Part shown: piece after piece, positions 29,325-37,233 of the stretch | Layout of the letters: the number at the start of each line of letters is the position of its first letter | Numbering within the stretch: position 1 is the first letter of the stretch | NCBI RefSeq assembly: GCF_003627035.1 | Contig: NZ_CP032626.1 | Coordinates: forward strand, 620,001 to 684,000 | Source: Apilactobacillus bombintestini | Lineage (GTDB): Bacteria > Bacillota > Bacilli > Lactobacillales > Lactobacillaceae | DNA length: 64,000 bases | Direction: 5' to 3' | The notes under the pieces: generated by a model | Seen by the model: the letters and a program-made list of their open reading frames with translations, nothing else | Databases searched by the model: none | What the model was told of the DNA's origin: nothing | Program-made: the position numbers and the translations under genes

Positions 29325-31085
29325 ATGAAGAAAACAAAAATCGTAAGTACATTAGGTCCAGCAAGTACTGACGTTGACATTATTGCCAACTTAATCGAAT
29401 CTGGAGCTAATATTTTTAGATTTAACTTCTCACATGGTGACCATGAAGAACACTTTGATCGTTTGAACAAAGTTCATGAAGCCGAAAAGAAGACTGGTAA
29501 AACAGTTGGTATCATGCTTGATACTAAGGGTGCGGAAATCCGTACTACTAAGCAAAAGGATGGTAAGATTGAATACCACACTAACGACCAATTCAGAATT
29601 TCAATGGATGACAGTTTAGAAGGTACTAAAGACAAGATCGCCGTTACTTACCCAGGTCTATTAGATGACGTTAAAGTAGGTGGCCACGTTCTATTTGATG
29701 ATGGTATCTTAGACACTGTTGTTGATGAAAAAGACGAAGCTAACAAAGAATTAGTTGTTACTGCTCAAAACAATGCTGTTTTAGGTTCACGTAAGACAGT
29801 TGATGCACCAGGTGTATCAATTAACTTACCAGGTATCACTGAAAAAGACTCAAGTGATATCCGCTTTGGTTTAACTAAGATGAACATTAACTTCATTGCT
29901 GCTTCATTTGTAAGAAAGCCAGAAGATGTTTTAGACATCCGTAAATTACTTGAAGAAGAACACATGGAAGATGTTCAAATTTTCCCTAAGATTGAATCAC
30001 AAGAAGGTATCGACAACTTTGAAGATATCATGAATGTTTCTGATGGATTAATGATTGCCCGTGGTGACATGGCTGTTGAAATCCCTGCAGAAAATGTTCC
30101 AATCGTTCAAAAACACATGATTCACAGATGTAACGAAATGGGTAAACCAGTTATTACTGCAACTCAAATGTTGGATTCAATGATTGAAAACCCACGTCCT
30201 ACACGTGCTGAAGCATCAGATGTTGAATACGCTGTATTATCAGGTACTGATGCTACTATGCTTTCTGGTGAAAGTGCTAACGGTGCTTACCCAGAAAAAG
30301 CTGTTCAAATGATGAACAAGTTAGATATCAAGGCTGAAAACCACTACGCTGAATATGGTGACGCACGTCCTGAATTCAACAATGGTGACGTTACTGAAGC
30401 CTTTGGTAAGCAAGTAGCTGACATGGTTAAAGACTTAGGTATCAAGACTGTTGTAACTACTACTTCAACTGGTTACTCAGCTCGTATGATTTCTAAGTAC
30501 CATCCAGATGCTGACATTCTAGCATTAACTTTTGATGATCGTGTACGTCGCGGTCTAATGGTTAACTGGGGTGTTCACCCAATTATCGTTGACAAGCCAG
30601 AAAACAGTGATGGCATGTTTGACTTCGCTGCTAAGAAGGCTGTTGAAACTGGTTTAGCTAAGGAAGGCGACTTAGTTCTTGTAGTTGCTGGTTTACCTGT
30701 TGGTGAAAAAGGTACTACTAACGTAATGAGCGTTAAACTAATCGGTTCTGAATTAGCTCAAGGCCAAGGTATTGGTGACAAGACAGTTATCGGTAAAGCT
30801 TTTTTAGCAAGTAACGCTGCCGACGCAAACAGCAAAGCTGTCGACGGTGGCGTGTTAGTAGCTAAGAATACTAACAAAGACTTTTTACCTGCTATGAAGA
30901 AAGCAAGTGCAATTATTGTTGAAAATGGTGGTATGACATCACATGCAGCCGTATTAGGTATTTCATTAGGAATTCCTGTGGTTGTTGGTGCCCAAGGTGC
31001 TACTGATAGAATTTCAGATGGACAAACTATTACAGTTGATGCTCGTCGCGGAATTGTTTACGGTGGCGCTGCTAACTCACTATAA
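29325..31085 (+). CDS. pyk: Pyruvate kinase
   Basis: Last step of glycolysis: PEP plus ADP to pyruvate plus ATP. 586 residues; starts MKKTKIVSTLGPAS at the ATG at 29325 after AAAGGAGA (the frame is open further to 29292). Catalytic-site segments MLDTKGAEIRT, FPKIESQEGI, MIARGDMAVE and ITATQMLDSM are intact. The extra C-terminal PEP-utilising domain (IIVENGGMTSHAA) typical of Bacilli is present. pfkA, its usual upstream partner, is absent; phosphoketolase-pathway organisms still need this enzyme. Confidence 0.98.
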   Translation: MKKTKIVSTLGPASTDVDIIANLIESGANIFRFNFSHGDHEEHFDRLNKVHEAEKKTGKTVGIMLDTKGAEIRTTKQKDGKIEYHTNDQFRISMDDSLEGTKDKIAVTYPGLLDDVKVGGHVLFDDGILDTVVDEKDEANKELVVTAQNNAVLGSRKTVDAPGVSINLPGITEKDSSDIRFGLTKMNINFIAASFVRKPEDVLDIRKLLEEEHMEDVQIFPKIESQEGIDNFEDIMNVSDGLMIARGDMAVEIPAENVPIVQKHMIHRCNEMGKPVITATQMLDSMIENPRPTRAEASDVEYAVLSGTDATMLSGESANGAYPEKAVQMMNKLDIKAENHYAEYGDARPEFNNGDVTEAFGKQVADMVKDLGIKTVVTTTSTGYSARMISKYHPDADILALTFDDRVRRGLMVNWGVHPIIVDKPENSDGMFDFAAKKAVETGLAKEGDLVLVVAGLPVGEKGTTNVMSVKLIGSELAQGQGIGDKTVIGKAFLASNAADANSKAVDGGVLVAKNTNKDFLPAMKKASAIIVENGGMTSHAAVLGISLGIPVVVGAQGATDRISDGQTITVDARRGIVYGGAANSL

Positions 31086-31100
31086 TAATTAGCAATAATA

Positions 31101-31134
31101 AGAGGATGCATTTTAAATGCATCCTCTTTTTTTA
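31101..31134 (+). terminator. Terminator after pyk
   Basis: A perfect 13-bp stem AGAGGATGCATTT / AAATGCATCCTCT followed by T8. Very strong. Confidence 0.94.
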
Positions 31135-31195
31135 TCGAAATATTAATGAATTTAGTGTAGAATTAGGGTATAACTATTCGAAATGAGGAATATTA

Positions 31196-32077
31196 ATGAA
31201 TAATATTTTAGGCCGTGTTGTTTCTGGAAAAGTAACAGATGAGAATGAAAAAAATTATTTTGTTCAAATAGAAGGAACAACCTTCCTATTGAACAAAAGT
31301 GAAATTATTAAACCTTTAAAATTAGGAAGTAATTTCAAGGGATTTGCATATGAAAATGAAGATCACAAAATGCAAATAACTAGAGAAGTACCAGATGTTC
31401 AAGTTGACCATTATGGATTTGGTACTGTGGTACAAAGTAAATTTGGATTAGGTGTATTTGTCGATATTGGTTTAGCTAATAAAGATATTGCTGTTTCTAT
31501 CGATGACCTACCTGAACTTACTAAATTATGGCCACAACATGGCGATCGAGTAATGATTGCCTTAAAGGTTGATAAAAAAGACCGTATTTGGGGAGAATTA
31601 GCTGACGAAGAAATTTTTAAGCAAATTTCTATTCCAGCAAACCCTAAATTAATGAATCATAATTTAAAAGCTACTGCTTACCGTTTGAAATTAGCAGGAA
31701 CTAGAGTAATCACTGATGATTATCGTTTAGGATTTATTCATCCTAGTGAAAGAGATATTGAACCAAGATTGGGTCAACATTTAAATGCTAGAGTTATTGG
31801 TATTTTACGTGATGGAAGTTTGAATTTATCACTAAAACCTAGAGCATATGAAGCAATCAGTGATGACGCAAAAATGATTTTTGCAGTTTTGAAGCATTCG
31901 GAAGAATACAAAATTCCATACAGTGACAAGAGTACTCCAGAATCTATTAAGGAATTTTTCGGTATCAGTAAAGGACAATTCAAGCGTGCAGTTGGTCATT
32001 TATTAAAGAACCGTTTAATCGAAGAAAACAAGGATGAAATGTGGTTAACTGAAAAAGGAATTGAAGCCGAAATTTAA
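31196..32077 (+). CDS. cvfB: CvfB/YitL family S1-domain RNA-binding protein
   Basis: Cytoplasmic protein of 293 residues with tandem S1-like OB folds (about 1-60, 70-130, 150-215) and a C-terminal winged helix (about 225-290), the architecture of conserved virulence factor B. GFGTVVQSKFGLGVFVDIGL is the clearest S1 motif. In other species it binds RNA and affects stress or virulence gene expression; the role here is inferred only from the family. It stands just upstream of xerD, as in other lactobacilli. Confidence 0.88.
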   Translation: MNNILGRVVSGKVTDENEKNYFVQIEGTTFLLNKSEIIKPLKLGSNFKGFAYENEDHKMQITREVPDVQVDHYGFGTVVQSKFGLGVFVDIGLANKDIAVSIDDLPELTKLWPQHGDRVMIALKVDKKDRIWGELADEEIFKQISIPANPKLMNHNLKATAYRLKLAGTRVITDDYRLGFIHPSERDIEPRLGQHLNARVIGILRDGSLNLSLKPRAYEAISDDAKMIFAVLKHSEEYKIPYSDKSTPESIKEFFGISKGQFKRAVGHLLKNRLIEENKDEMWLTEKGIEAEI

Positions 32078-32095
32078 AATTCTTAGGTGATATTT

Positions 32096-32983
32096 ATGGA
32101 TGATATAGTAAAAGATTATTTACACTATTTGGTCATAGAAAGAGGATTATCCGAAAACACTGTTAAGAGTTATAGACAAGATATTGTAGAATTAGTGAGG
32201 TACTTAAAACAGCAAGGTATCACTGATTTTAAGGATGTTGATCCTAAAACAATATTAGATTATATGAAATATATGCATGATAACGGGAAAGCTAGAAATT
32301 CTGTGATTCGCTTTGTTTCTAGTATGAAGAAATTTTTTAAATTTTTGATACGTTATCATTATGTGATTAATAATCCAATGATTAAGGTGGATACACCTAA
32401 ACAGGCAAATTATTTACCAGATGTTTTGAGTACGCAAGAAGTGGATGATTTATTGGCCACTCCTGATACCACTGATAAATATGGAATTAGAGATCGTGCA
32501 ATTTTAGAAGTAATGTATGCGACCGGTTTGCGAGTGAGCGAACTAGTTCATTTAAAAATGGATAATTTACATTTGGAAATGGGCTTTATTCAAACCATTG
32601 GTAAAGGTGACAAAGAAAGAATAATTCCTATTGGATCAGAAGCTATTAAGTGGATTAATAATTATATTAGCAATAGTAGGTCATTATTATTAAAACGTCG
32701 TCACTGTGATTATTTGTTTTTAAATGCTCACGGTGGAGGATTAAGTCGGCAAAGTATTTGGCAAAAAATTAAAAAGTATGTAGCAATAGCTGGTATAAAG
32801 AAACGAGTTACTCCACATACCTTAAGACATTCTTTTGCAACGCATATACTAGAAAATGGTGCTGATTTGCGTGTGGTTCAAGAGTTATTAGGACATTCTG
32901 ATATATCAACTACACAAATTTACACACATATTTCACATGAACATCTAACTAAAGCTTTTGATAAGTATCATCCTCATGCTTAG
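32096..32983 (+). CDS. xerD: Tyrosine recombinase XerD
   Basis: Resolves chromosome dimers at dif together with XerC (also in this window). 295 residues: SAM-like DNA-binding domain (1-100) and catalytic domain with the Arg in ATGLRVSELV, HTLRHSFATH (His-x-x-Arg-His), LGHSD and the nucleophile Tyr in TTQIYTHIS. The track frame begins at a GTG (32087) inside the AGGTGA ribosome site; ATG 32096 is the start. The assignment to XerD, not XerC, rests on its position before ribT-scpAB and the closeness of the other copy to topA. Confidence 0.93.
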   Translation: MDDIVKDYLHYLVIERGLSENTVKSYRQDIVELVRYLKQQGITDFKDVDPKTILDYMKYMHDNGKARNSVIRFVSSMKKFFKFLIRYHYVINNPMIKVDTPKQANYLPDVLSTQEVDDLLATPDTTDKYGIRDRAILEVMYATGLRVSELVHLKMDNLHLEMGFIQTIGKGDKERIIPIGSEAIKWINNYISNSRSLLLKRRHCDYLFLNAHGGGLSRQSIWQKIKKYVAIAGIKKRVTPHTLRHSFATHILENGADLRVVQELLGHSDISTTQIYTHISHEHLTKAFDKYHPHA

Positions 32984-33006
32984 CGTGAGGCGAGGAGGAA
33001 TAATTA

Positions 33007-33375
33007 ATGTTATTAAAATACCGTTCTGAGTATAAAAAAATAGCAATGGACATGTTGTCATTGTTACCTGATATGAATAAGAGTAATCATTTAGAACAGG
33101 AAATGAATTGGTATCATGATAATGATAATCGAGTTATTTATCTTTGGAAAAATTTAGATAATAATTGGGCTGGATTAATAGCTGTAGAACAAAAAGAACC
33201 ATTATTGGTAGTTAGAAGAATCGTTCTTACTCCGGATTCATGGACAATGAATAACTGTTGCGATATGTTAGATGATCTATCTAAGCTATATATGAATAAG
33301 AAAATAGTAGGTACAATGGAAACAACATCTATTTGTGAAATTTGGGAGAAGCGTAATGGAACCAGAATTCAATAA
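33007..33375 (+). CDS. ribT: RibT-like GNAT-fold protein, acetyl-CoA loop missing
   Basis: 122 residues; N terminus (LLKYRSEYKKIAMDMLSLLPD) and overall pattern match RibT, a small GNAT-family protein found between xerD and scpA or in rib operons of Bacilli. VVRRIVLTP ends the usual beta strand, but the next residues (77-86, PDSWTMNNCC) lack the R/Q-x-x-G-x-G/A acetyl-CoA pyrophosphate loop. If that is real, it cannot bind acetyl-CoA in the normal way. Its own function in the family is unknown. It overlaps scpA by 20 bases. Confidence 0.75.
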   Translation: MLLKYRSEYKKIAMDMLSLLPDMNKSNHLEQEMNWYHDNDNRVIYLWKNLDNNWAGLIAVEQKEPLLVVRRIVLTPDSWTMNNCCDMLDDLSKLYMNKKIVGTMETTSICEIWEKRNGTRIQ

Positions 33376-34108
33376 TTCTAATAATATAAATATTCACATA
33401 AATGATTTTGATGGTCCGTTAGAGCTATTATTGCATTTGATTAAGCAATCGGAAATGGATATTTATGATATTAAAATAGAAAAAATCACCAAGCAATATG
33501 TTCAATATTTAAATGAAATGAAGAATTTAAACGTTAATATTGCTGGTGAATATTTTGTTATGGCATCCAATCTTATGGCAATTAAATCAAAGATGCTTTT
33601 ACCAAGAAATAATGAGATTGATGAGCAAGATGATTATGAAGATCCACGTAATGAACTGGTAAATCAATTATTGATATATCAACAATATAAAGAGGTATCT
33701 AAGGTTTTAAAGAAAATGGAAGAAAAGAGTAGTCACTACCACAGCGTTTCACCTGTACTTCCTAGTGTTGATGAGATGATTGATTTTAATAATCACGAGG
33801 AAATGGATGTTAATCTTTTAGAAGATGCATTTCAAAATTTATTGAAGAAAGTTAGATTTAATCGTCCTTATGTGCATTCGATTAAGAATTGGCAATTTAC
33901 AGTTAAACAACAAAATACATTTTTGATGAATGAGTTAAATAAACATGGCTCTATGGAATTTGAGTCGCTTTTTTCTGGTACCAATAATGTGGAATTAGTA
34001 GTTACTACATTTTTATCTTTGCTAGAATTGGTTAAAAACCAGAAGATAAAAGTAGGACAAGTAGAAGATAAAATATACTTAAGCAGAGTAGAAATGGGTG
34101 AAAAATAA
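33356..34108 (+). CDS. scpA: Segregation and condensation protein A
   Basis: Kleisin subunit that bridges SMC heads in the bacterial condensin for chromosome compaction and segregation. N-terminal FDGPLELLLHLIKQSEMDIYDI and the C-terminal winged-helix region are diagnostic; 250 residues. The longest frame begins at 33335, but ATG 33356 has GGGAGAA five bases upstream. It overlaps ribT at its 5' end and is followed at once by scpB. Confidence 0.96.
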   Translation: MEPEFNNSNNINIHINDFDGPLELLLHLIKQSEMDIYDIKIEKITKQYVQYLNEMKNLNVNIAGEYFVMASNLMAIKSKMLLPRNNEIDEQDDYEDPRNELVNQLLIYQQYKEVSKVLKKMEEKSSHYHSVSPVLPSVDEMIDFNNHEEMDVNLLEDAFQNLLKKVRFNRPYVHSIKNWQFTVKQQNTFLMNELNKHGSMEFESLFSGTNNVELVVTTFLSLLELVKNQKIKVGQVEDKIYLSRVEMGEK

Positions 34109-34109
34109 G

Positions 34110-34646
34110 TTGGTAAGTAAGTTAGCAGAATTAGAGGGATTAATTTATATATCAGGCGAGGATGGTATTTCATTGGATGATTTACCTGACTTACTAGGTG
34201 TTAGTAATGAAGAACTTAATTCATTAGTAGAAAAATTAAAAACCAAATTTGTGTCTAATGATTCACCATTTACTCTTGTAACTTATTCTAATAAGATACA
34301 GTTAGCTACTAAAGAAGAGTTAAATGATTTAGTTAAGTCGTATTTAAAAAATGATGATAACTTTTCTTTAACCCAAACGGCATTAGAAACTCTTACTATA
34401 ATTGCATATAATCAACCCATTACTAGAGTTGAAGTGGATGATATTAGGGGAGTTAATAGTAGTAAGACTGTTCAAAGGTTGGTAAGACAGGGATTAATTG
34501 TAGCATCTGGCCATAAGAAAGTTCCTGGCCATCCTAAGTTATACATAACAACAGAGAATTTTTTGAAGTTGTTTGGAATTGATGATTTAAAGAAATTACC
34601 AAAAATAGATAATGATCTATTATTAAAGGAGGAAAATAATGGCTGA
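34110..34646 (+). CDS. scpB: Segregation and condensation protein B
   Basis: Dimeric winged-helix partner of ScpA in the Smc-ScpAB complex. 178 residues with ALETLTIIAYNQPITRVEVDDIRGVNS, the hallmark of ScpB. Start: a GTG at 34098 lies within the scpA end, but the TTG at 34110, one base after the scpA stop and nine bases after GGGTG, gives the family-like N terminus MVSKLAELEGLIY. It overlaps rluB by 8 bases. Confidence 0.95.
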   Translation: MVSKLAELEGLIYISGEDGISLDDLPDLLGVSNEELNSLVEKLKTKFVSNDSPFTLVTYSNKIQLATKEELNDLVKSYLKNDDNFSLTQTALETLTIIAYNQPITRVEVDDIRGVNSSKTVQRLVRQGLIVASGHKKVPGHPKLYITTENFLKLFGIDDLKKLPKIDNDLLLKEENNG

Positions 34647-35364
34647 AAGATTACAAAAAGTTATGGCTAAAGCTGGTGTAGCTTCTAGAAGAAAATCAGA
34701 AGGCATCATACAAGAAGGCCGAGTAAAGGTTAATGGTCAAGTAGTTACTGAATTAGGAACCAAGGTTAAAGTATCTGATGAAGTTATGGTAGATGGTTTG
34801 CCTATTAACAAAGAAGAACCAGTTTACTTTCTTTTGTATAAACCAAGAAGAATAATATCTTCCGCTTCAGATGAAAAGAAACGTAAGACAGTGCTAGATT
34901 TCTTTCCTGATGTAGAAGAAAGAATCTATCCAGTAGGTAGATTGGATTATGACACTTCTGGATTAATTTTATTAACTAATGATGGGGAATTGGATAATCG
35001 TTTGACTCATCCTAAGTATGAAGTTGATAAAACTTATGTAGCCAAAGTAGAAGGAATTCCTACCAATGATGAATTAAAACAACTTCGTTTAGGGGTAGTA
35101 ATTCATGGTAAAAAGACTAGTCCAGCTAAGACAAATGTATTGGAAACTGATAAAAAGAAGAAAAAGGCAGTTGTTCAAATAACTATTCATGAAGGTAAAA
35201 ATCACGAAGTAAAGAATATGTTCAAGGCAATTGGACATCCTGTAGAAAAATTAAAACGTGAATCATATGCCTTTTTGAATTTACGTGGACTACAACCAGG
35301 AGACTACCGTCCATTAAAGAAATTTGAAGTGGACAAATTATATGAAATAACAGAAAAAAAGTAA
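34639..35364 (+). CDS. rluB: 23S rRNA pseudouridine synthase RluB-type
   Basis: Modifies 23S rRNA (U2605 in the E. coli numbering for RluB). 241 residues: N-terminal S4 RNA-binding domain (LQKVMAKAGVASRRKSEGII) and the RsuA-family catalytic domain with the aspartate in GRLDYDTSGL. AAAGGAGG before ATG 34639. It belongs to the scpAB-rluB cluster conserved in Firmicutes. No terminator follows before the FMN riboswitch promoter. Confidence 0.95.
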   Translation: MAERLQKVMAKAGVASRRKSEGIIQEGRVKVNGQVVTELGTKVKVSDEVMVDGLPINKEEPVYFLLYKPRRIISSASDEKKRKTVLDFFPDVEERIYPVGRLDYDTSGLILLTNDGELDNRLTHPKYEVDKTYVAKVEGIPTNDELKQLRLGVVIHGKKTSPAKTNVLETDKKKKKAVVQITIHEGKNHEVKNMFKAIGHPVEKLKRESYAFLNLRGLQPGDYRPLKKFEVDKLYEITEKK

Positions 35365-35369
35365 ACAAC

Positions 35370-35398
35370 TTGTTTTTTTATTAATAATTGTTTATCAT
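35370..35398 (+). promoter_or_regulatory. Promoter of the ribU leader
   Basis: TTGTTT (35370-35375), 17-base spacer, TATCAT (35393-35398). Transcription would start near 35405, about 18 bases before the riboswitch. Confidence 0.7.
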
Positions 35399-35422
35399 AT
35401 CTTTAAAATAAAAAATTGGTTT

Positions 35423-35534
35423 ATCTTCAGGGCAGGGTGTAATTCCCGACCGGCGGTATAGCCCGCTACCTATCGTTTGATAGTTGATTTGGTGAAATTC
35501 CAGAGCCGACAGTATAGTCTGGTATAAAGAAGAT
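35423..35534 (+). promoter_or_regulatory. FMN riboswitch (RFN element)
   Basis: Carries the conserved RFN blocks: CTTCAGGGCAGGGTG, CCCGACCGGCGGTA, TGGTGAAATTCC and GAGCCGACAGTATAGTC. Closing stem P1 pairs ATCTTC (35423-35428) with GAAGAT (35529-35534). It precedes ribU and a terminator, so FMN binding should switch off riboflavin uptake. Confidence 0.97.
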
Positions 35535-35557
35535 CTCTTTTGAGTATGCTTAAAAAG

Positions 35558-35592
35558 GCTCATTGATCTTCATAGATCAATGAGCTTTTTTT
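35558..35592 (+). terminator. Riboswitch-controlled terminator before ribU
   Basis: GCTCATTGATC (35558-35568) pairs perfectly with GATCAATGAGC (35575-35585), followed by T7. The 3' strand of riboswitch P1 (GAAGATC, 35529-35535) can alternatively pair with GATCTTC (35565-35571) in this stem, forming an antiterminator. Confidence 0.92.
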
Positions 35593-35622
35593 GAAGGTAT
35601 TCCTCAACTAGGAGGATTAATT

Positions 35623-36198
35623 ATGACAAATAGTCACCATTTAAGTTTAAGAAAGTTGGTGCAAGTTTCTATTTTAGGAGGATTGGCGTACCTATTAACA
35701 TATTTATCGGTTCCTATCATTCCTATTGCACCATACATGAAATTAGATTTTGGTGATATACCTATATTATTAGCTACAGTATTGCTATCAACTAGAAGTG
35801 GTATTGTAGTCGCACTATTACGATCATTATTGTATTTTATCTTTACAGGAATTTCTGTAATTAATTTAATAGGAGTTAGTTCGCTATTAGTAGCTAGCTT
35901 AACTATTATTTTTTCTGTAACTATTATTGATCAATTATTAAATAGCAAGATAAAATACGTAGCTATGATTATATTGGAGACTTTATCATTAACCGTCATT
36001 ATGAGTTTAATGAACTACTTTATAATTACTCCACTTTATATGCAATTGACTGGTTTTAAATTAAGTTTTAGCTTATCTAGTTCTATTATTTATATAGTAG
36101 TTCCATTTAATATCATAAAAGGGTTATTTATAGGTATTATTTTTGTCTTGTTAATTAAACACAGCAAGACTTGGGAAAAATATAGAGAAAAAGGATAA
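35623..36198 (+). CDS. ribU: Riboflavin ECF transporter substrate-binding subunit RibU
   Basis: S component of an energy-coupling-factor transporter; binds riboflavin in the membrane and docks on the shared EcfAA'T module, which is not in this window. 191 residues, six hydrophobic segments, with the KLDFGDIPILLAT motif near residue 45 common to RibU. Control by the FMN riboswitch directly upstream supports riboflavin as the substrate. No riboflavin synthesis genes are seen here. Confidence 0.95.
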   Translation: MTNSHHLSLRKLVQVSILGGLAYLLTYLSVPIIPIAPYMKLDFGDIPILLATVLLSTRSGIVVALLRSLLYFIFTGISVINLIGVSSLLVASLTIIFSVTIIDQLLNSKIKYVAMIILETLSLTVIMSLMNYFIITPLYMQLTGFKLSFSLSSSIIYIVVPFNIIKGLFIGIIFVLLIKHSKTWEKYREKG

Positions 36199-36204
36199 TT
36201 GTTT

Positions 36205-37230
36205 ATGAACAAAGAATTATTGATTTTGTTTTTATCAGCAAAGCAACCACGTCGTATAAAATTAATAGAAAATTTATTAAGTGGGAAGAGAACAGTTTCT
36301 ACTCTTTTTTGGGCTATGCGATATAACATACTTCAATATTCTGGAGTTTTGAGAAGAGTTCATTTTAATGATTATCATAAAGACCTAAATTCACTACTTA
36401 ACAATAAATATATTAAAAAGGTGGATGATTATCGTTATTTATTAACAGATAAAGGTCAAAAACAAAAGGATTCGATGTTAGAATCCTTCTACATAATAAA
36501 AAATAATTCATTTAGATATGATTATGATGTTAGTTTGTTTAAGGAAAGATTTTTACTTGCTACACAGGTAGTTTCAGAGTATAGCTACAAAAATACTAAT
36601 TATTATCCTACAAAAACTAATATGCAAAGTTCATATATAGTAAAGAAATGGTTTATAAAAAATAAAAAAGATATTTCAGTTAGATTTCGAGATTACTTGG
36701 TGAAATATTTGTCACAAATCTCTGATGATAAAGCTAATATCTTGGCGCAATTGCTTATCGGACATGATGTTTTAGGGATGACTGCACGTCAGATGGCTAA
36801 ACACATAAACAGGAGCACTTTAGAAGAATTTTTTATCGAATCAGATTTATGGATAAATTTGATCCAATATATAGAAAATGACAATAATGATTTTTTAAAG
36901 CCGCTTTTAAAAAACATTGTTAACGAAAAAATTAATAGCCATGCGATAGAAACATATAAATTATTTGCACGAAATAATTCATTGAAAAGCATATCAAACA
37001 TGTTGCATGTTAAGATTTCCACGGTAAAAGAACATTTAATTGAATGTGCAATATGGATGCCTAAAGATAATTTTCCCTACAAAAAAATATTAACTAAGAA
37101 TATGATTGAATTAATGAATGATACTTTCGAAAACAAGAATATCGATGATTGGAAATTTAATGATTTACCAAAGACAAATGGGATGGATTTCTTTAATTTT
37201 AGAATTTATCAAATTATGAGGAGTAAGTGA
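36205..37230 (+). CDS. HTH-domain protein next to RecQ (YpbB-like)
   Basis: 341 residues, no close function known. The arrangement of a long, weakly conserved helical protein directly before recQ matches the ypbB-recS pair of Bacillus. The C-terminal part (about 245-285; YKLFARNNSLKSISNMLHVKISTVKEHL) is a clear helix-turn-helix of the kind found in RecQ-associated proteins. Start: TTG 36199 is too close to AAAGGATAA; ATG 36205 is preferred. Probably co-translated with recQ, so a DNA-processing role is inferred only from context. Confidence 0.75.
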   Translation: MNKELLILFLSAKQPRRIKLIENLLSGKRTVSTLFWAMRYNILQYSGVLRRVHFNDYHKDLNSLLNNKYIKKVDDYRYLLTDKGQKQKDSMLESFYIIKNNSFRYDYDVSLFKERFLLATQVVSEYSYKNTNYYPTKTNMQSSYIVKKWFIKNKKDISVRFRDYLVKYLSQISDDKANILAQLLIGHDVLGMTARQMAKHINRSTLEEFFIESDLWINLIQYIENDNNDFLKPLLKNIVNEKINSHAIETYKLFARNNSLKSISNMLHVKISTVKEHLIECAIWMPKDNFPYKKILTKNMIELMNDTFENKNIDDWKFNDLPKTNGMDFFNFRIYQIMRSK

Positions 37231-37233
37231 TTG

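Noticed and set aside
33007-33375. ribT as a decayed pseudogene
   Set aside because: There is no stop or frameshift, the ribosome site is good and position is conserved, so it is listed as an intact but altered gene.
35381-35563. 60-codon minus-strand frame across the riboswitch
   Set aside because: It covers the FMN riboswitch, whose conserved RNA explains the sequence.
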